From contig DASZTS010000010.1 in assembly GCA_035547915.1 (NCBI GenBank), forward strand, positions 9,065-73,064: DNA of 64,000 nt. The letters are read 5' to 3'. This DNA is from DASSFG01 sp035547915 (GTDB taxonomy: Bacteria; Planctomycetota; Planctomycetia; Pirellulales; JAICIG01). The notes under the pieces were generated by a model, which saw only the letters and a program-made list of their open reading frames with translations, had not been told where the DNA came from and ran no database searches. The stretch's first letter is position 1. Each line of letters starts with the position of its first letter. This document shows, one piece after another, positions 48,401 to 53,464 of the stretch. The translations under genes were made by a program, and so were the position numbers.

Positions 48401-50960
48401 AGGTTTTGTGAGCTACAGCGTATTGCCCAACGCCAACGTAAAGACGGGAGACGTGATCGATGCCCAGGCGACCGTGGTCTTCGACGCGAACCCGCCGATC
48501 AACACCAACCAGGTCTTCAACACCATCGACACCGGCAACTCGCTGGGCAGCCAGGTGACGAACCTGCCCGCCAACGAAGGGAGCGATCAGTTCACGATTT
48601 CGTGGGCGCCGGCCGGCCAGGGTGCCGGTTCGTCGGCGGTGGCCACCTACACGGTCTACGTCTCGGACAACGGCGGCCCCTTTGTGCCGTTCATCGAGGA
48701 CACGACATCTACGTCAGCCACCTTCACTGGCCAGAAAGGCCATACCTACAAGTTCTACAGCCTGGCCACCGACAACGCCGGCAATGCGCAGAGCGCGGCC
48801 GCGGCCACGACCGTCACCACCACCGTGGGCGATGTCGTCGCAACGCCGCTACCGGTCGCCATCTCACCCACCGAAGGCGCCGCCTTCAGCGGATCCGTCG
48901 CCACCTTCACGGGCAGCGATCCCAGTGGCACGAGCACCGACTTTACCGCCTCGATCGTGTGGGGCGATGGTGCAACGACGGCCGGCACGGTCGCCGGTAC
49001 GGCCAACGGCTATTCGGTCGTCGGCTCGCACACGTATGCCGAAGCAGGCGCGTTGGTGCCACTGGCCATCATCATCACGGATGAAGTGGGCAACCACACG
49101 ACGATCAGCAATCCCACGACGGTGGCCGACGCCCCGCTCACGCCCACCGGCAAGACGTTCACGGCGACGGAAGGGCTGACGGTCACGGGCACGGTGGCGA
49201 CCTTCACCGATGGCAACTCGCTGGCGACGGTCGGCAGCTACACTGCCATGATCGACTGGGGCGACGGCACCTCGACCTCGATCGGCACCGTCAGCACGCT
49301 CGCCGGCGGCGGCTTCGCCGTCAGCGGCAGCCACGTCTACGCCGCCGTGGCCACGCGTGCGGTCACAGTCACGATCAACGACGTCGGTGGCAGCAAGGCC
49401 ACGGCGCACAGCACGGCTGACGTGCTCGACGCCACTCTCACGCCCACCGGCGTGACGATCCACACCACCGAGGGTGCGACGTTCAACGGCAACGTGGCCA
49501 CGTTCGCCGATGGCGATCCCATCGCTCCGGCGAGCGATTTCACTGCCACCATCGATTGGGGCGACGGCACCACGACCACGGGCACGGTCGCCACGTTGGC
49601 CGGAGGTGGGGCGGGGGTATTTGCCGTCAGCGGCTCGCACATCTACGCGGCCGAGGCGACCAAGTCTGTCACCGTCACCATCCATGACGTGGGAGGAAGC
49701 TCGGGTACGGCACACAGCACGGCCGACATTGCCGACGCTTCGCTGAGTGCCACCAGCACCACACTCACTGCGATCGAGGGGGCCACCTTCACGGGTGCCG
49801 TCGCCGCCTTCACCGATGCCAACCCGCTGGCCACGGCCGCCGCTTACACGGCCACGATCGACTGGGGCGACGGCACCAGTTCGACCGGCCAGGTTACGAC
49901 CGCGACCGGCTCGACCGGATTCGTGGTCAACGGTTCGCACGTTTACAGCCACTATGCCGCGAGTCTGACGGCCACGGTGACGGTGAGCGACACCGGCGGT
50001 GCGGTGGCCACGGCCAGCGACGTGGTGAAACTGGCCGACGCTCCGATCGTGTTGACGCCAGCCACGGTTGCCATACCGGCCGGCGGCGTGGCGAATAATC
50101 TACTCTTGGCCACCTTCACACACGCGGGGGACGAAACGGCGTCGTCCTTCACCGCCACGGTCGATTGGGGCGATGGCAGCAGCTCGGCGGCGACCGTCAG
50201 CGAATCGGGCGGCGTGTTCCAGGTCGTGGGCAGCCACTCGTACGTCAGCGCGGGAGCCTTCACCATCGGCGTTTCGGTGACTGACCAGGCCGGCACCACG
50301 AATGCTTTGACGGAGCAGTCGTCGGTGGAACTGACGGCGCACGAAAAGTATGTGTCGGCCGTGTATGAGGATGTGCTGGGTCGCTTACCCGATCCGGGAG
50401 GGCTCGCCTACTGGTCGAACCTGATCGACACGGGCACCGAGATCAGTAGCGTGGCCCAGTCGATCGCCCACAGCGCGGAGTACTACGCCAACTTCGTCAT
50501 CAAGCCGGCCTATCTAAACCTGTTGGGGCGGGCGGCCGACGATGCAGGCGTGACCTTCTGGACGCACCAGATGGTGAACGGCCTGACCGATCAAGAGCTC
50601 GAGGCCGGGTTCGTTTCATCGGCCGAGTTCTACGCCAACGCCGGTGGCACGAACTCAGACTGGATCGAGGCCATCTACAAGCTGCTGCTCGGACGTACCG
50701 CCGACCAGAGCGGCGTGGATTACTGGAACAACCAGTTGACGAACGGTGCCACGCTGTACGATGTGGCTGTGAAGATCGCCAACAGCACCGAGAATAACAC
50801 GCAGCTCATCGATGCCGACTACGAGCACTACCTAGGTCGCGCCGCCGACCCCGATGGCCTGGCTTACTGGTTGCAACAATTCGCCAACGGCCAGACCAAC
50901 GAAGACGTCATCTCGGGCTTCACGGGATCGCAGGAGTATTACGACGAGCACACGAGTTAA
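30414..50960 (+). CDS. Giant (6848-residue) surface protein with 33 CARDB-like repeats
   Basis: ATG 30414 follows GAGGAG. The N-terminus is basic and ends in LEARLMLA (46-53), an LEPR-XLL-like motif. Residues about 57-4340 hold 33 CARDB-like beta-sandwich repeats of roughly 130 residues by my count, each with a WTVKNxGT-type start, WxDxVYLS and YLLFVT. Then come a PPC-like domain (4359-4458), a TIG-like domain (4462-4557), an uncharacterised segment, nine carboxypeptidase-regulatory-like repeats (about 4742-5515), a hydrophobic helical domain with a cysteine cluster (5542-5815), a DPNEMIGPQGYG-started domain (from 5859), an FN3 domain, five PKD-like repeats with WGDG, and three or four DUF4214 repeats (6643-6848). 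No stop or frameshift occurs over 20.5 kb. It is probably an extended cell-surface adhesin or structural fibre. Confidence 0.9.
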   Translation: MPRFVPNQERSRSRPREQQSGTGQRKRRSRRSNQLQSFGQLGFQWLEARLMLANQPDLVITAATVPATAIEGNASQISISWTVKNQGTAAATGNWSDAVYLSSSGAIDSTAVNVDFLSEAFHGPLAPGASYTINRVVSLPEYATGSQKLVFNADEGNVFGDSGTTGNIASRSITLSAPSVDLAVTGATLSSTSVVGGDGQQVDVSWTTQNKGTVPATDNWDDAVYLSTKQTLDASAHRLTSSDGPLSRPLAAGASYTSHAALTIPDVAAGQYYLIFSANDDQTQGESDQASDTNDTLAKPLTVTSPGSVDLAVSGVTVNGNTTPQTAVEGNGQTVSVAYTVSNAGTVAAASQWLDGIYLSSKNTFDSTAVLLSSLAPPSASGLTGLALAAGSSYTNHANVVIPQWATGSQFLLIDTDTGDVQSETNKANNVVAVPITLNAPNVDLKVTSAQASLTSAVVGNGTQVAVTYTVQNIGSGPADGDWEDAIYLSSKSTYDSSATYLDTIGQFGGSNNVPSTLAAGASYTVTDMVTIPDDNSLGSDFLLVRANTFGGDSNEQTESNFSNNGAAVPITLTAPAANLAISGVQGAPTTVEAGNGQQLNLSWTVTNNGSAAANSTWLDNVVLANDPNYSNNVTRLLSNPVRESDLAAGAHYTVAQTVTVPNLPAGAKQLVFVTDDSDQQSETQKSDNVATQAITLTTPNVDLTVSGQGPTSAIEGQSLPVSWTVTNNGSEAAKGSWSDAVYLSNDPVFDDTAVLLTTVAGPNAPLAASTGSYSQTAQVTIPATATGAHYLLFVTNNGQTQGETNYTNDVNAIPITLSAPDLAVTAANVTTSPVNEGGKTNLTWTVTNESMTTAAPADWFDSVFVSDHPYFDSTTTYVASFDESSHAGLAAGGTYTDSEQVSVPQFATGAAYLLFVTDLGKQFVYYNLTRGQPEVDTSTLLPGANDVKAVQVTLKAPDLSVTAATAPTSTIVEGAPISVSWTVKNLSADTPAQSDWYDAVYVSSKPTFDSSAVLAEDFNEGAHAGLAAGVSYTDNESVTIPQFATGSQYLLFVTDDLSGTAGQPETDGSTVPGANDVKAVSVTLAAPDLSVVAATAPTTAIDEGAKISVSWQVQNLSTTTPAPASWYDSVYVSSRPTFDSSAVFVADYSESSHAGLAAGANYTGNETLSVPRFAVGGAYLLFVTDYPRYNGGQPQTDGGLFPSPNDVKAVPITLVAPDLQLVTASVPATAVEGAQINVNWSVKNLGPVAAQANWYDAVYVSSKTTLDSSARLITDFSESSHSGLAAGGTYNDAETLSVPQFATGNQYLLFVTNYSGSQPENSNSSPDANDVFAVPISLSAPDLTVTAATAPTTTITEGAPITVSWTVKNQGTVAAPASWYDSVYVSSSPTFSGNAVFIQSFNESSHSGLAAGSSYPESESISVPQFATGSEYLLFVTDYNSYSAGQPQSDGNNGIPAANDVKAVPVTLNAPDLKVSAASAPSTAVVGNNAPIAVSYTVKNISSTATASASWTDALYVSDQPTFNSSDPNQKFIADLNHPAGALAAGASYTVNQNITLNNIGTTDKYLLFVTNSTGSQPESDASTSGYNFVPPTNDVESLPITLSEPNVDLQLTGASVPAPNATLTVGDDTPVAFTVKNAGTVAAAAGWYDEVYFSQHATFDSSAISLQYSQPLSVPLAAGASYTVHETVAVPDYDSLPLGSGYLLFVTNYNTEQGETDVTGNTPDANDVFAVPVTLAAPDLAVTAATAPTTVTAGQANTVAVNYTVKNQGTVYADSTWRDSLYLSNHSTFDSSAVSVTTLTNSPDELAPGDSYSLSTNVTLPSESAGQMYLLFVANANGGQIEEDGLPRQAGYVPDANDVKAVPITFAAPAVNLAVTGATAPTGTIEAGNGGQVSIGYTVTNNGTGAASQTWQDKLYISSSQTLDSTAQFVATLNKPAGTLAAGGHYTVSQSVTLPPVSAGQHYLLFVADADGGQAESTGSSPDANDVQAVSITTSAPNVDLALSNPASTSTALSAGGTVGVSFTVKNTGSETAAAAWTDAVYLSASPTLDATAIQLKSVATPGTLAVGVSYNFNQTVTLPSNFTGAGYLLLVTNANRAQGETNAANDLASIPVTVSPQGLPELAVTNFALVNDPTSTAAENGKVSVTWTVKNQGAAAAAGTWEDTIYYSTAPTFNYSTSTSLGTFTEPSTPGLAVGATYTDTQQVTIPESANGGSGYLIVRADWEGFFSPLPEQGNQNGATDLNNIANLPITVQAPNLSMTTAKVNNGSSATAAIGNNVQLSLSETVKNISTTVAASGFWDDEVFISTKPTYDSSANYLTSFFGEPSSLAAGSTYTLNTTATIGSDFTPGGYYLLFVANASGQFGESDGGGGPFADTNDVMSVPLTLTAPNVDLVISKPSGPSTAVEGQSYPVSFTVTNNGADTASASWDDAVYFSYKPTFDSTAQELTSAFAPMTLAHGANYNFNRNVTIPASIPVGSGYLLLVTNADGNQSETNTTNDVVSLPITVQAPDLAVTSVIAPSSGVLNGQVQVTWTVKNEGTVAAPTQGWYDAVYLSTEPVISVGANYFQEDYSYLGTFPEAATGLAAGSTYTDTQTVTIPGTQRTGDLYLVVVTDMYGDQGDINRLNNAAALPIHLSAPNADLAVTSVTVPSSGILGGTVNVSWTVKNQGTLAANANWQDSVYLSTSPTLDNSATLLQTFSAPPPANSPLAPGASYTLQESLTLPNATLGQEYILVQTNSNSAQSETNFANDVSSQPITLTAPDLTVTAASANGLTSNITAALGQAIPVTWTVKNIGAVKAPALWDDQVYISSKPTLDATAKEIESFDESSHQNLAAGTSYTDNESITIPQFALGAQYLLFVTTGFGEQPESNTTNNVLALPITLAAPDLAVTGATAPGSAVLGTPLQVSWTVANQGPVAAVSTWTDAVYVSNVPALDATATLLSTFGESKHQNLPGSGSTPANKYTDTENVTLPSTNIGGRYLLFVTNVYQTQPESDAGNDTNDVFAVPITVTGADLTVTSPSAPALAAVGATIPVSWNVVNQGNATASATWTDAVYFSTKTFFDNSAVAAGSFAVGKNSPLAAGASYSQSQQITIPNAAAGDTYLLIVTNSNGAQAESNTANDVVALPIELASVDLAAAGISGPASANFGNSINVSWTVNTTSNLPIQAPFSDSIYLSTKSTFDASATLLKTVNESAIEPITANGSYTQTAQVALPLTAVSANGGEYLYVVADSGNQVIETNENNNVAKTPISLTLPTLPNLVPTNIAVPASGLTGQSFVVSWTDQNNGTATATGPWQDDVWISTSNTLTASAQFLGQFTYPDTLAPGQTAARAQSFNLPGTAGTYYVIVRADGDGAVNEGPNAADDTAASASTINVAATPLPDLVVTSVTPPTNGVLSGTTVPVTFTIKNEGNAATQVPSWTDAVFVSQLNTIQLTGNNLVDAQKMLDQPLGVPYFPQNASALNPGQSYQETINISLPASASGTWYVYVVTDQNFLHTPLDNFIDPGPVRESNYINNLTVSAPFTVTQAPLPDLATTSVQAPSQVFSGQTATVTWSVANQGTGVAVGQPLHVGFAPTQPNVPATPSQSTWQESIYMSTTQSIDGSAILLDTFTHSGALPPGDSYTESDTVRLPVGVSGKYYFLVQTNSASQVFEGAATPNDTLATSTASTVNLTPPPELDVTSIVAPATALASHQLVVNYTVTNNGPGATPIDPTTNTITWMDTLYLSPTPTLDTTTALKLGVVMQHNALAAGAAYTDAESYTLPDGLTGTYYVIVVADSSDAVFQVNRAGGTVTAPNSTVISSHPAHLVVTAATAPSTANPGQVVPMTWTVTNQGTGDTAVSYWVDKVYATTASTLGSNRVLVASFVHTGLLNAGASYTDNELVTIPYTITGQYNLFVYANAPVTAQEDGPAAVVSPPNGFVYELNPSQSISAPIPITVSSKLADLQVPSVTVTPPAGGVKTGNQVTVNWTVKNAGTATTSSTHWYDDVYVSPTPTFNAQTAVYLGSAYDNNPLAAGAQVNDSLSVLVPPSLAAGNDYFLVLADRPVAPPSSANIPDVDETVNLVTESNENNNTGASAQTAIALGPTPDLTTTITTAPTSTVTGDDIQVNWTVTNKGVDTLPANSVWYDEVYLSLDTTIDESSIPIGSLAHHGGLLGSESSSNSYNASDILQLPAGLTGNYYIIVEADVQGSVFQSKPNDRIAVSAQPLNISLTPPIDLVAGTVTVPANAVPGEPMTVTYTVNNNSANANSGDWYDSLYLSTTTTWQLSNPLFDRVLHQGGVSANGHYSATATAPLPGVAPGTYYLILRSNIFATVPETNTANNLSASSQISLAVPSIVPGTPSAPGTPATGSLTQGGSAFYQVTVAAGQTLRLSLTDSGTNDVNGLYVSFGDMPSPSHYDFAGSQTLVANQTITIPSTQAGTYYIDVANNTVFGYNAQSNPSVTAHYSLSATIIPFSVSSVTPSQVGNAGNSTLEITGAKFDRDTTFQLIDSKGHTIQASAVNVTDSATAYATFNLTGASLGSYAVQATASGGGTTELVAGLTVVTGSGPQFSGSTTGQSHVRLNREATFDVVYGNTGDADMAAPLITVTSPFNNPMSLYSGLEDTEASVLQFFATNPNGPAGILPPGSQASSAVFFDAGDESQPFGFQLSVTTASDTTPIDWSVLAANYVDLSNESLPNWNAIYARVQQNIGTTWGDFVQALSHDATLMPASMGDNRIPSELMQMEINRAIVQASTSISGTVEATDPGVSYAGRTVYAENTTTGDEFSGTVLNDGSFAIAGVTNGTYELTVGGLNTVSSSAVSVANGTSVSGATIRVANGLEISGNIFAPGGTVPVASAIVTVTAANGTVFSDTTAADGSYAIDGLVTGTYSLSVQAAGYAQQDISGLSLGSIDLTQNVTLNAQATLTGQVTLQPGGPGGPVTVLAVKTDGSDAGQVFEATVTLPDFVVGDLPAGTYNVTASANGYLPQTITGVSVLAGAQMSVGSLSLVVPATISGSVSSAIAGFNPQSVAVTVYEGTTAVGSVQPAANGGFTVDNLPSGTYTLEILSATVFTASQTVTVVDGQNLTGVSLVVEPGGTIAGTVLNSQGSTPLAGLPVFAFTPAGGVLQTLTAADGSYQFAGLALGTYQVSVPVPSGGAPQSAVVSALNGAKTTINFNVSAPFNTKISGSVTDAANHPLSGVTIDLIQNNEVVATTNSDASGNYGFQLLNGGTFSLQALPGEASFPSVANLTVATGASVQQNLVAGAGSLTVTVTNGGQAVSNAIVFLKTSLLAQTVELGAVSTGSNGTATFSDLAPGSYQVVVTAPAGAAVSASTNLTAGQSLTLPVSLATAYTVSGTVTGTGGAAVSGAAVGLSPSADPTDVNWTSTSSSGAFSFGSVAPGTYDLVTIENGYQALVRTGISVQAAVNQTVSLVASQVSVMGRLTDTGGDPVAGAIVSAVNPSGHVVGDAITAADGSFTFTTLSGAGLTLEINAKGFAQAQHAISTVPASGSLNVGTISLSLLALPLITASPTVVPALAANGGPGATPSTSPVAQPLDNPFAGLQGAIQAVANQAMSYVPGFQALAQEAQQQVIANQVHELLQYPPPPDPDCPQCNSQYDAAIMAVDRANDFWNGIVKPDLANLSTDAGTLQGIWLLEGAAFASSVGLALFGLAQAPVLLFVPELAEEATAASLAAGWVNTILNNVSEMISALGNMQNAKSSDQATATVGLITTAGNGANIGANTAAQLAAHLDGGNLLGPLLAGPLTGFISLMSTLINNPMGQTVKAIGTLQQAEDSFNNNFQRYLQLVADALKAETDYAQCESSKSEQDCECEHNNTNCKQPPPGGGNGNNFGQWPPKIPSYPFSPFDPNEMIGPQGYGDQQFVPANQPLDYTIEFENESTANAPAQEVTITEQLDPHINPDSFRLGNFGWGGQTFSPPPNSSYYQTTIDETATLGVLVQVTATIDVTTDTAVWDFLSIDPTTGQKPADPSLGFLPPIDSTGIGEGFVSYSVLPNANVKTGDVIDAQATVVFDANPPINTNQVFNTIDTGNSLGSQVTNLPANEGSDQFTISWAPAGQGAGSSAVATYTVYVSDNGGPFVPFIEDTTSTSATFTGQKGHTYKFYSLATDNAGNAQSAAAATTVTTTVGDVVATPLPVAISPTEGAAFSGSVATFTGSDPSGTSTDFTASIVWGDGATTAGTVAGTANGYSVVGSHTYAEAGALVPLAIIITDEVGNHTTISNPTTVADAPLTPTGKTFTATEGLTVTGTVATFTDGNSLATVGSYTAMIDWGDGTSTSIGTVSTLAGGGFAVSGSHVYAAVATRAVTVTINDVGGSKATAHSTADVLDATLTPTGVTIHTTEGATFNGNVATFADGDPIAPASDFTATIDWGDGTTTTGTVATLAGGGAGVFAVSGSHIYAAEATKSVTVTIHDVGGSSGTAHSTADIADASLSATSTTLTAIEGATFTGAVAAFTDANPLATAAAYTATIDWGDGTSSTGQVTTATGSTGFVVNGSHVYSHYAASLTATVTVSDTGGAVATASDVVKLADAPIVLTPATVAIPAGGVANNLLLATFTHAGDETASSFTATVDWGDGSSSAATVSESGGVFQVVGSHSYVSAGAFTIGVSVTDQAGTTNALTEQSSVELTAHEKYVSAVYEDVLGRLPDPGGLAYWSNLIDTGTEISSVAQSIAHSAEYYANFVIKPAYLNLLGRAADDAGVTFWTHQMVNGLTDQELEAGFVSSAEFYANAGGTNSDWIEAIYKLLLGRTADQSGVDYWNNQLTNGATLYDVAVKIANSTENNTQLIDADYEHYLGRAADPDGLAYWLQQFANGQTNEDVISGFTGSQEYYDEHTS

Positions 50961-51110
50961 GGTGAGGGCGGCGGGCGCGTAGGGCGGCAACGCCGCTAAC
51001 TCGTCTTGCCAAAACGCGCCCGTTTTGCTCAAGTTCAGCCCTCTCGGCGGCCGCTAGGCGACTCACGGCCGCCGTCGACGACCCCGATGCCGCAGAAGGA
51101 GCCCGTTTGC

Positions 51111-51773
51111 ATGGACGCACTCGATTTGGCCGCGTTTCGCGCCACCCCGTTGGTTCGCGAGCCGTTCGACTATCTGGTTCTGCCCGGCTTCGTCAAACCC
51201 GAGGCCCGCACCGCCATCAACGCCAGCTACCCCGAGATCAAGCGGCCGGGCAGCTTTCCCTTGAGCGAGCTGACCTACGGGCCGGCGTTCGCCAATCTCG
51301 TGGCCGAGTTGAACGGCGAGCCGATGCGCCGCGCGTTCGAAGAGAAGTTCGGCATCGACCTGAGCGGCCGGCCGACGATGATCACGGCCCGTGGCTGCGC
51401 CAGCGCGCGCGACGGCCGCATCCACACCGACACCTCGTCGAAGATCATCACCGTGTTGATCTATATGAACTCGCAATGGGAGGCGCCCGGCGGTCGGTTG
51501 CGGCTGTTGCGGTCGGCCGACAATCTCGACGATGTCATCATCGAGGTGCCGCCGGAGGAAGGAACGTTGCTCTGTTTCCGCCGCTCGCATAACTCCTACC
51601 ACGGCCACAAACCGTTTACCGGGCAGCGCCGCGTGGTGCAATTCAATTGGGTGACCGAACAGCGCATCGTCGACCGTGAGCTGAAACGGCATCGTTTCTC
51701 GGCCTGGACCAAGCGCCTGTTTTCGCTCGGCGGTGGCTCGGCCGAGGCGCAGGAATACCGCACGGCTTCGTAG
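51111..51773 (+). CDS. 2OG-Fe(II) oxygenase
   Basis: ATG 51111 with AGAAGGAG upstream gives 220 residues. The iron ligands are HxD (His105, Asp107 in RIHTDTS) and a distal His (164 or 166 in YHGHKPF), followed by Arg173/174 for 2-oxoglutarate binding. This is the prolyl-4-hydroxylase-like double-stranded beta-helix. It should hydroxylate a protein side chain or small molecule using O2 and 2-oxoglutarate in the cytoplasm. It follows the giant surface gene by 150 bp and precedes a glycosyltransferase by 42 bp, so surface-component modification is a fair guess. Confidence 0.85.
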   Translation: MDALDLAAFRATPLVREPFDYLVLPGFVKPEARTAINASYPEIKRPGSFPLSELTYGPAFANLVAELNGEPMRRAFEEKFGIDLSGRPTMITARGCASARDGRIHTDTSSKIITVLIYMNSQWEAPGGRLRLLRSADNLDDVIIEVPPEEGTLLCFRRSHNSYHGHKPFTGQRRVVQFNWVTEQRIVDRELKRHRFSAWTKRLFSLGGGSAEAQEYRTAS

Positions 51774-51815
51774 TCCGACGGAATCCCCAGTCCGCTCCCG
51801 GGAACCAACCGCCGG

Positions 51816-52886
51816 ATGGCAACCAAATCGTTGGCGGCGGAAGATTTTCGCCGCATCCTGCTGATCAAGCCGTCGGCCGTGGGCGACATCGTCCATGCGC
51901 TGCCGGTGCTCGTGCGGCTGCGCGAGCGCTACCCGGCCGCCCAGATCGACTGGTTCGTCACGCCCGAGAACGCCGACTTGGTGCGGCACCATCCCGCGTT
52001 GTCGAACGTCGTCCTTTTCGATCGCCGCCGCTACGCGCGCTTCGGCCGCGAGTGGCATGCCACCAAGGGCGCCTTGAACCTGCTCGGCACGCTGCGTCGG
52101 AACCGGTACGACCTGGTGGTCGACCTGCACGGGCAGCTCCGTTCGGCGCTCTTCACGGTGGCCACCGGTGCACCGGTTCGCGTCGGTTTCGAAAAAACTC
52201 GCGAGGGTGCCTGGCTCGTCTACTCGCACCACATCCCACTGCTCACCGAATCGGTGCACGCCGTCGACCGCTATCTGTGGCTCGGCCATGTGTTGGGGTT
52301 CGAGGCGGGCGTACCCGACTTCCGCATCTATCTGCCGACGGAGACTGAGGAACGGGTGGAACGGCTGCTGGGCCGCCTGGAACGAGGCCGGCCGCTGGCG
52401 CTGCTCGTGCCCGGCACGGTGTGGCAGACCAAACATTGGCGTGTCGAAGGGTTTGCCGGCGTCGCCCGTTACCTCATGCGGCGCGATTTTGACGTGGTGT
52501 TGGCCGGAGGGCCGAAAGACCGCCCGCGTGTGCGGGAAGTGGCCGACCTCTGTCCGCAGGCGTACGACCTGTCGGGACAAACAACGTTGGCCGAGATGAT
52601 CGGGCTCGTCAAACGGGCCACGGTCTGCCTGACGAACGATTCGGGGTCGATGCACTTGGCAGTAGCACTCAACCGCCCCGTGATCAGCGTGTTCGGGCCG
52701 ACCAGCCCGACGCTCACCGGCCCCTATGGCCGCCTCGACGCCGTCGTGCAGGCGCACGTGCCATGTTCTCCGTGCCTGTTGCGCAAGCTGGCGCATTGTC
52801 AGCACGAGCATGTCTGCATGGGGGAAGTGACGACCGGCATGGTCATCCACAAGCTCGAGAGCGTGCTGGCCCGCGCAGCGGCCTGA
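51816..52886 (+). CDS. Family 9 glycosyltransferase (heptosyltransferase-like)
   Basis: A 356-residue protein with the GT9 layout. The N-terminal domain begins RILLIKPSAVGDIVHALP, typical of WaaC/WaaF. The C-terminal nucleotide-sugar domain has ALLVPGTVWQTKHW, later LTNDSGSMHLAVAL and VFGPTSPTLTGPYG. It probably transfers heptose or a related sugar from an ADP-sugar to the lipopolysaccharide core or another envelope glycan at the inner membrane. Residues 310-335 contain a CxxCLLRKLAHCxHEHVC cluster, as in many GT9 proteins. Confidence 0.9.
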   Translation: MATKSLAAEDFRRILLIKPSAVGDIVHALPVLVRLRERYPAAQIDWFVTPENADLVRHHPALSNVVLFDRRRYARFGREWHATKGALNLLGTLRRNRYDLVVDLHGQLRSALFTVATGAPVRVGFEKTREGAWLVYSHHIPLLTESVHAVDRYLWLGHVLGFEAGVPDFRIYLPTETEERVERLLGRLERGRPLALLVPGTVWQTKHWRVEGFAGVARYLMRRDFDVVLAGGPKDRPRVREVADLCPQAYDLSGQTTLAEMIGLVKRATVCLTNDSGSMHLAVALNRPVISVFGPTSPTLTGPYGRLDAVVQAHVPCSPCLLRKLAHCQHEHVCMGEVTTGMVIHKLESVLARAAA

Positions 52887-52910
52887 CCCGACGGACCCGA
52901 CCGTGCCCGC

Positions 52911-53270
52911 CTATTTCACATCGCGCAGATAATCATCCATGCGGGCATGAAACTCTCCGCGCGACACGACCATGTCGCAACCTGCCTCCCGCGCGGCCGC
53001 CAACAGCCGCGTGTGGACGTGTGAACCGAACGCCAAAATGCGCGAGTCCGGTGGCAAGCTGGCGCGCAGCTTCGGCACGATCTCGTTGGGCGCCGCGCCG
53101 GCCAGTGACAGGTCGAGCAGCACGAGTCCCGGCTTTTCTTCCGTCAGCTTGCCTTCGATCGCCGCCACGCTGAGCACCGTTCGCAACGTTGCACCCGTAC
53201 GAGTCGCCGCCCCCGCCACGCTCGAGGCACACGCCAGATCGGACGAGATCAGCAGTACGGACGCGGGCAT
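52911..53270 (-). CDS. Stand-alone receiver-like protein
   Basis: The frame is open to 53486, but the receiver fold starts only at about 53270. GGGGG lies nine bases before ATG 53270 (ATG 53279 overlaps it), giving 119 residues. It begins SVLLISSDLA, where the usual acidic pair is partly replaced. The phosphoacceptor is in LVLLDLSLAG, with FGSH in place of the usual TAxx and no clear conserved lysine later. It may be a degenerate CheY-like protein not controlled by phosphorylation. It is convergent with the glycosyltransferase and divergent from the DUF1800 gene. Confidence 0.65.
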   Translation of the reverse strand: MPASVLLISSDLACASSVAGAATRTGATLRTVLSVAAIEGKLTEEKPGLVLLDLSLAGAAPNEIVPKLRASLPPDSRILAFGSHVHTRLLAAAREAGCDMVVSRGEFHARMDDYLRDVK

Positions 53271-53464
53271 AAGGTTCATCCCCCTGGAACGATTGTTAAA
53301 CTGGCGATCGGTGCGTTCGCCTCCGAACATCTTAACGGCAACCCGTCCTGGCGCCCCGGTGTGTCCGTTACTTGCCAGGCTTGCGGCGAGAGTGCATATT
53401 GGCGCGCATCGGGTCTCGCCTGGCGAGATCCCTCCAACAAAGGCCAGTTTCGTCGAGGCTTTCG

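Noticed and set aside
51063..52850. A 595-codon minus-strand frame across the oxygenase and glycosyltransferase genes
   Set aside because: Both plus-strand genes have intact catalytic motifs and good ribosome sites, and the antisense frame spans both without any family feature.
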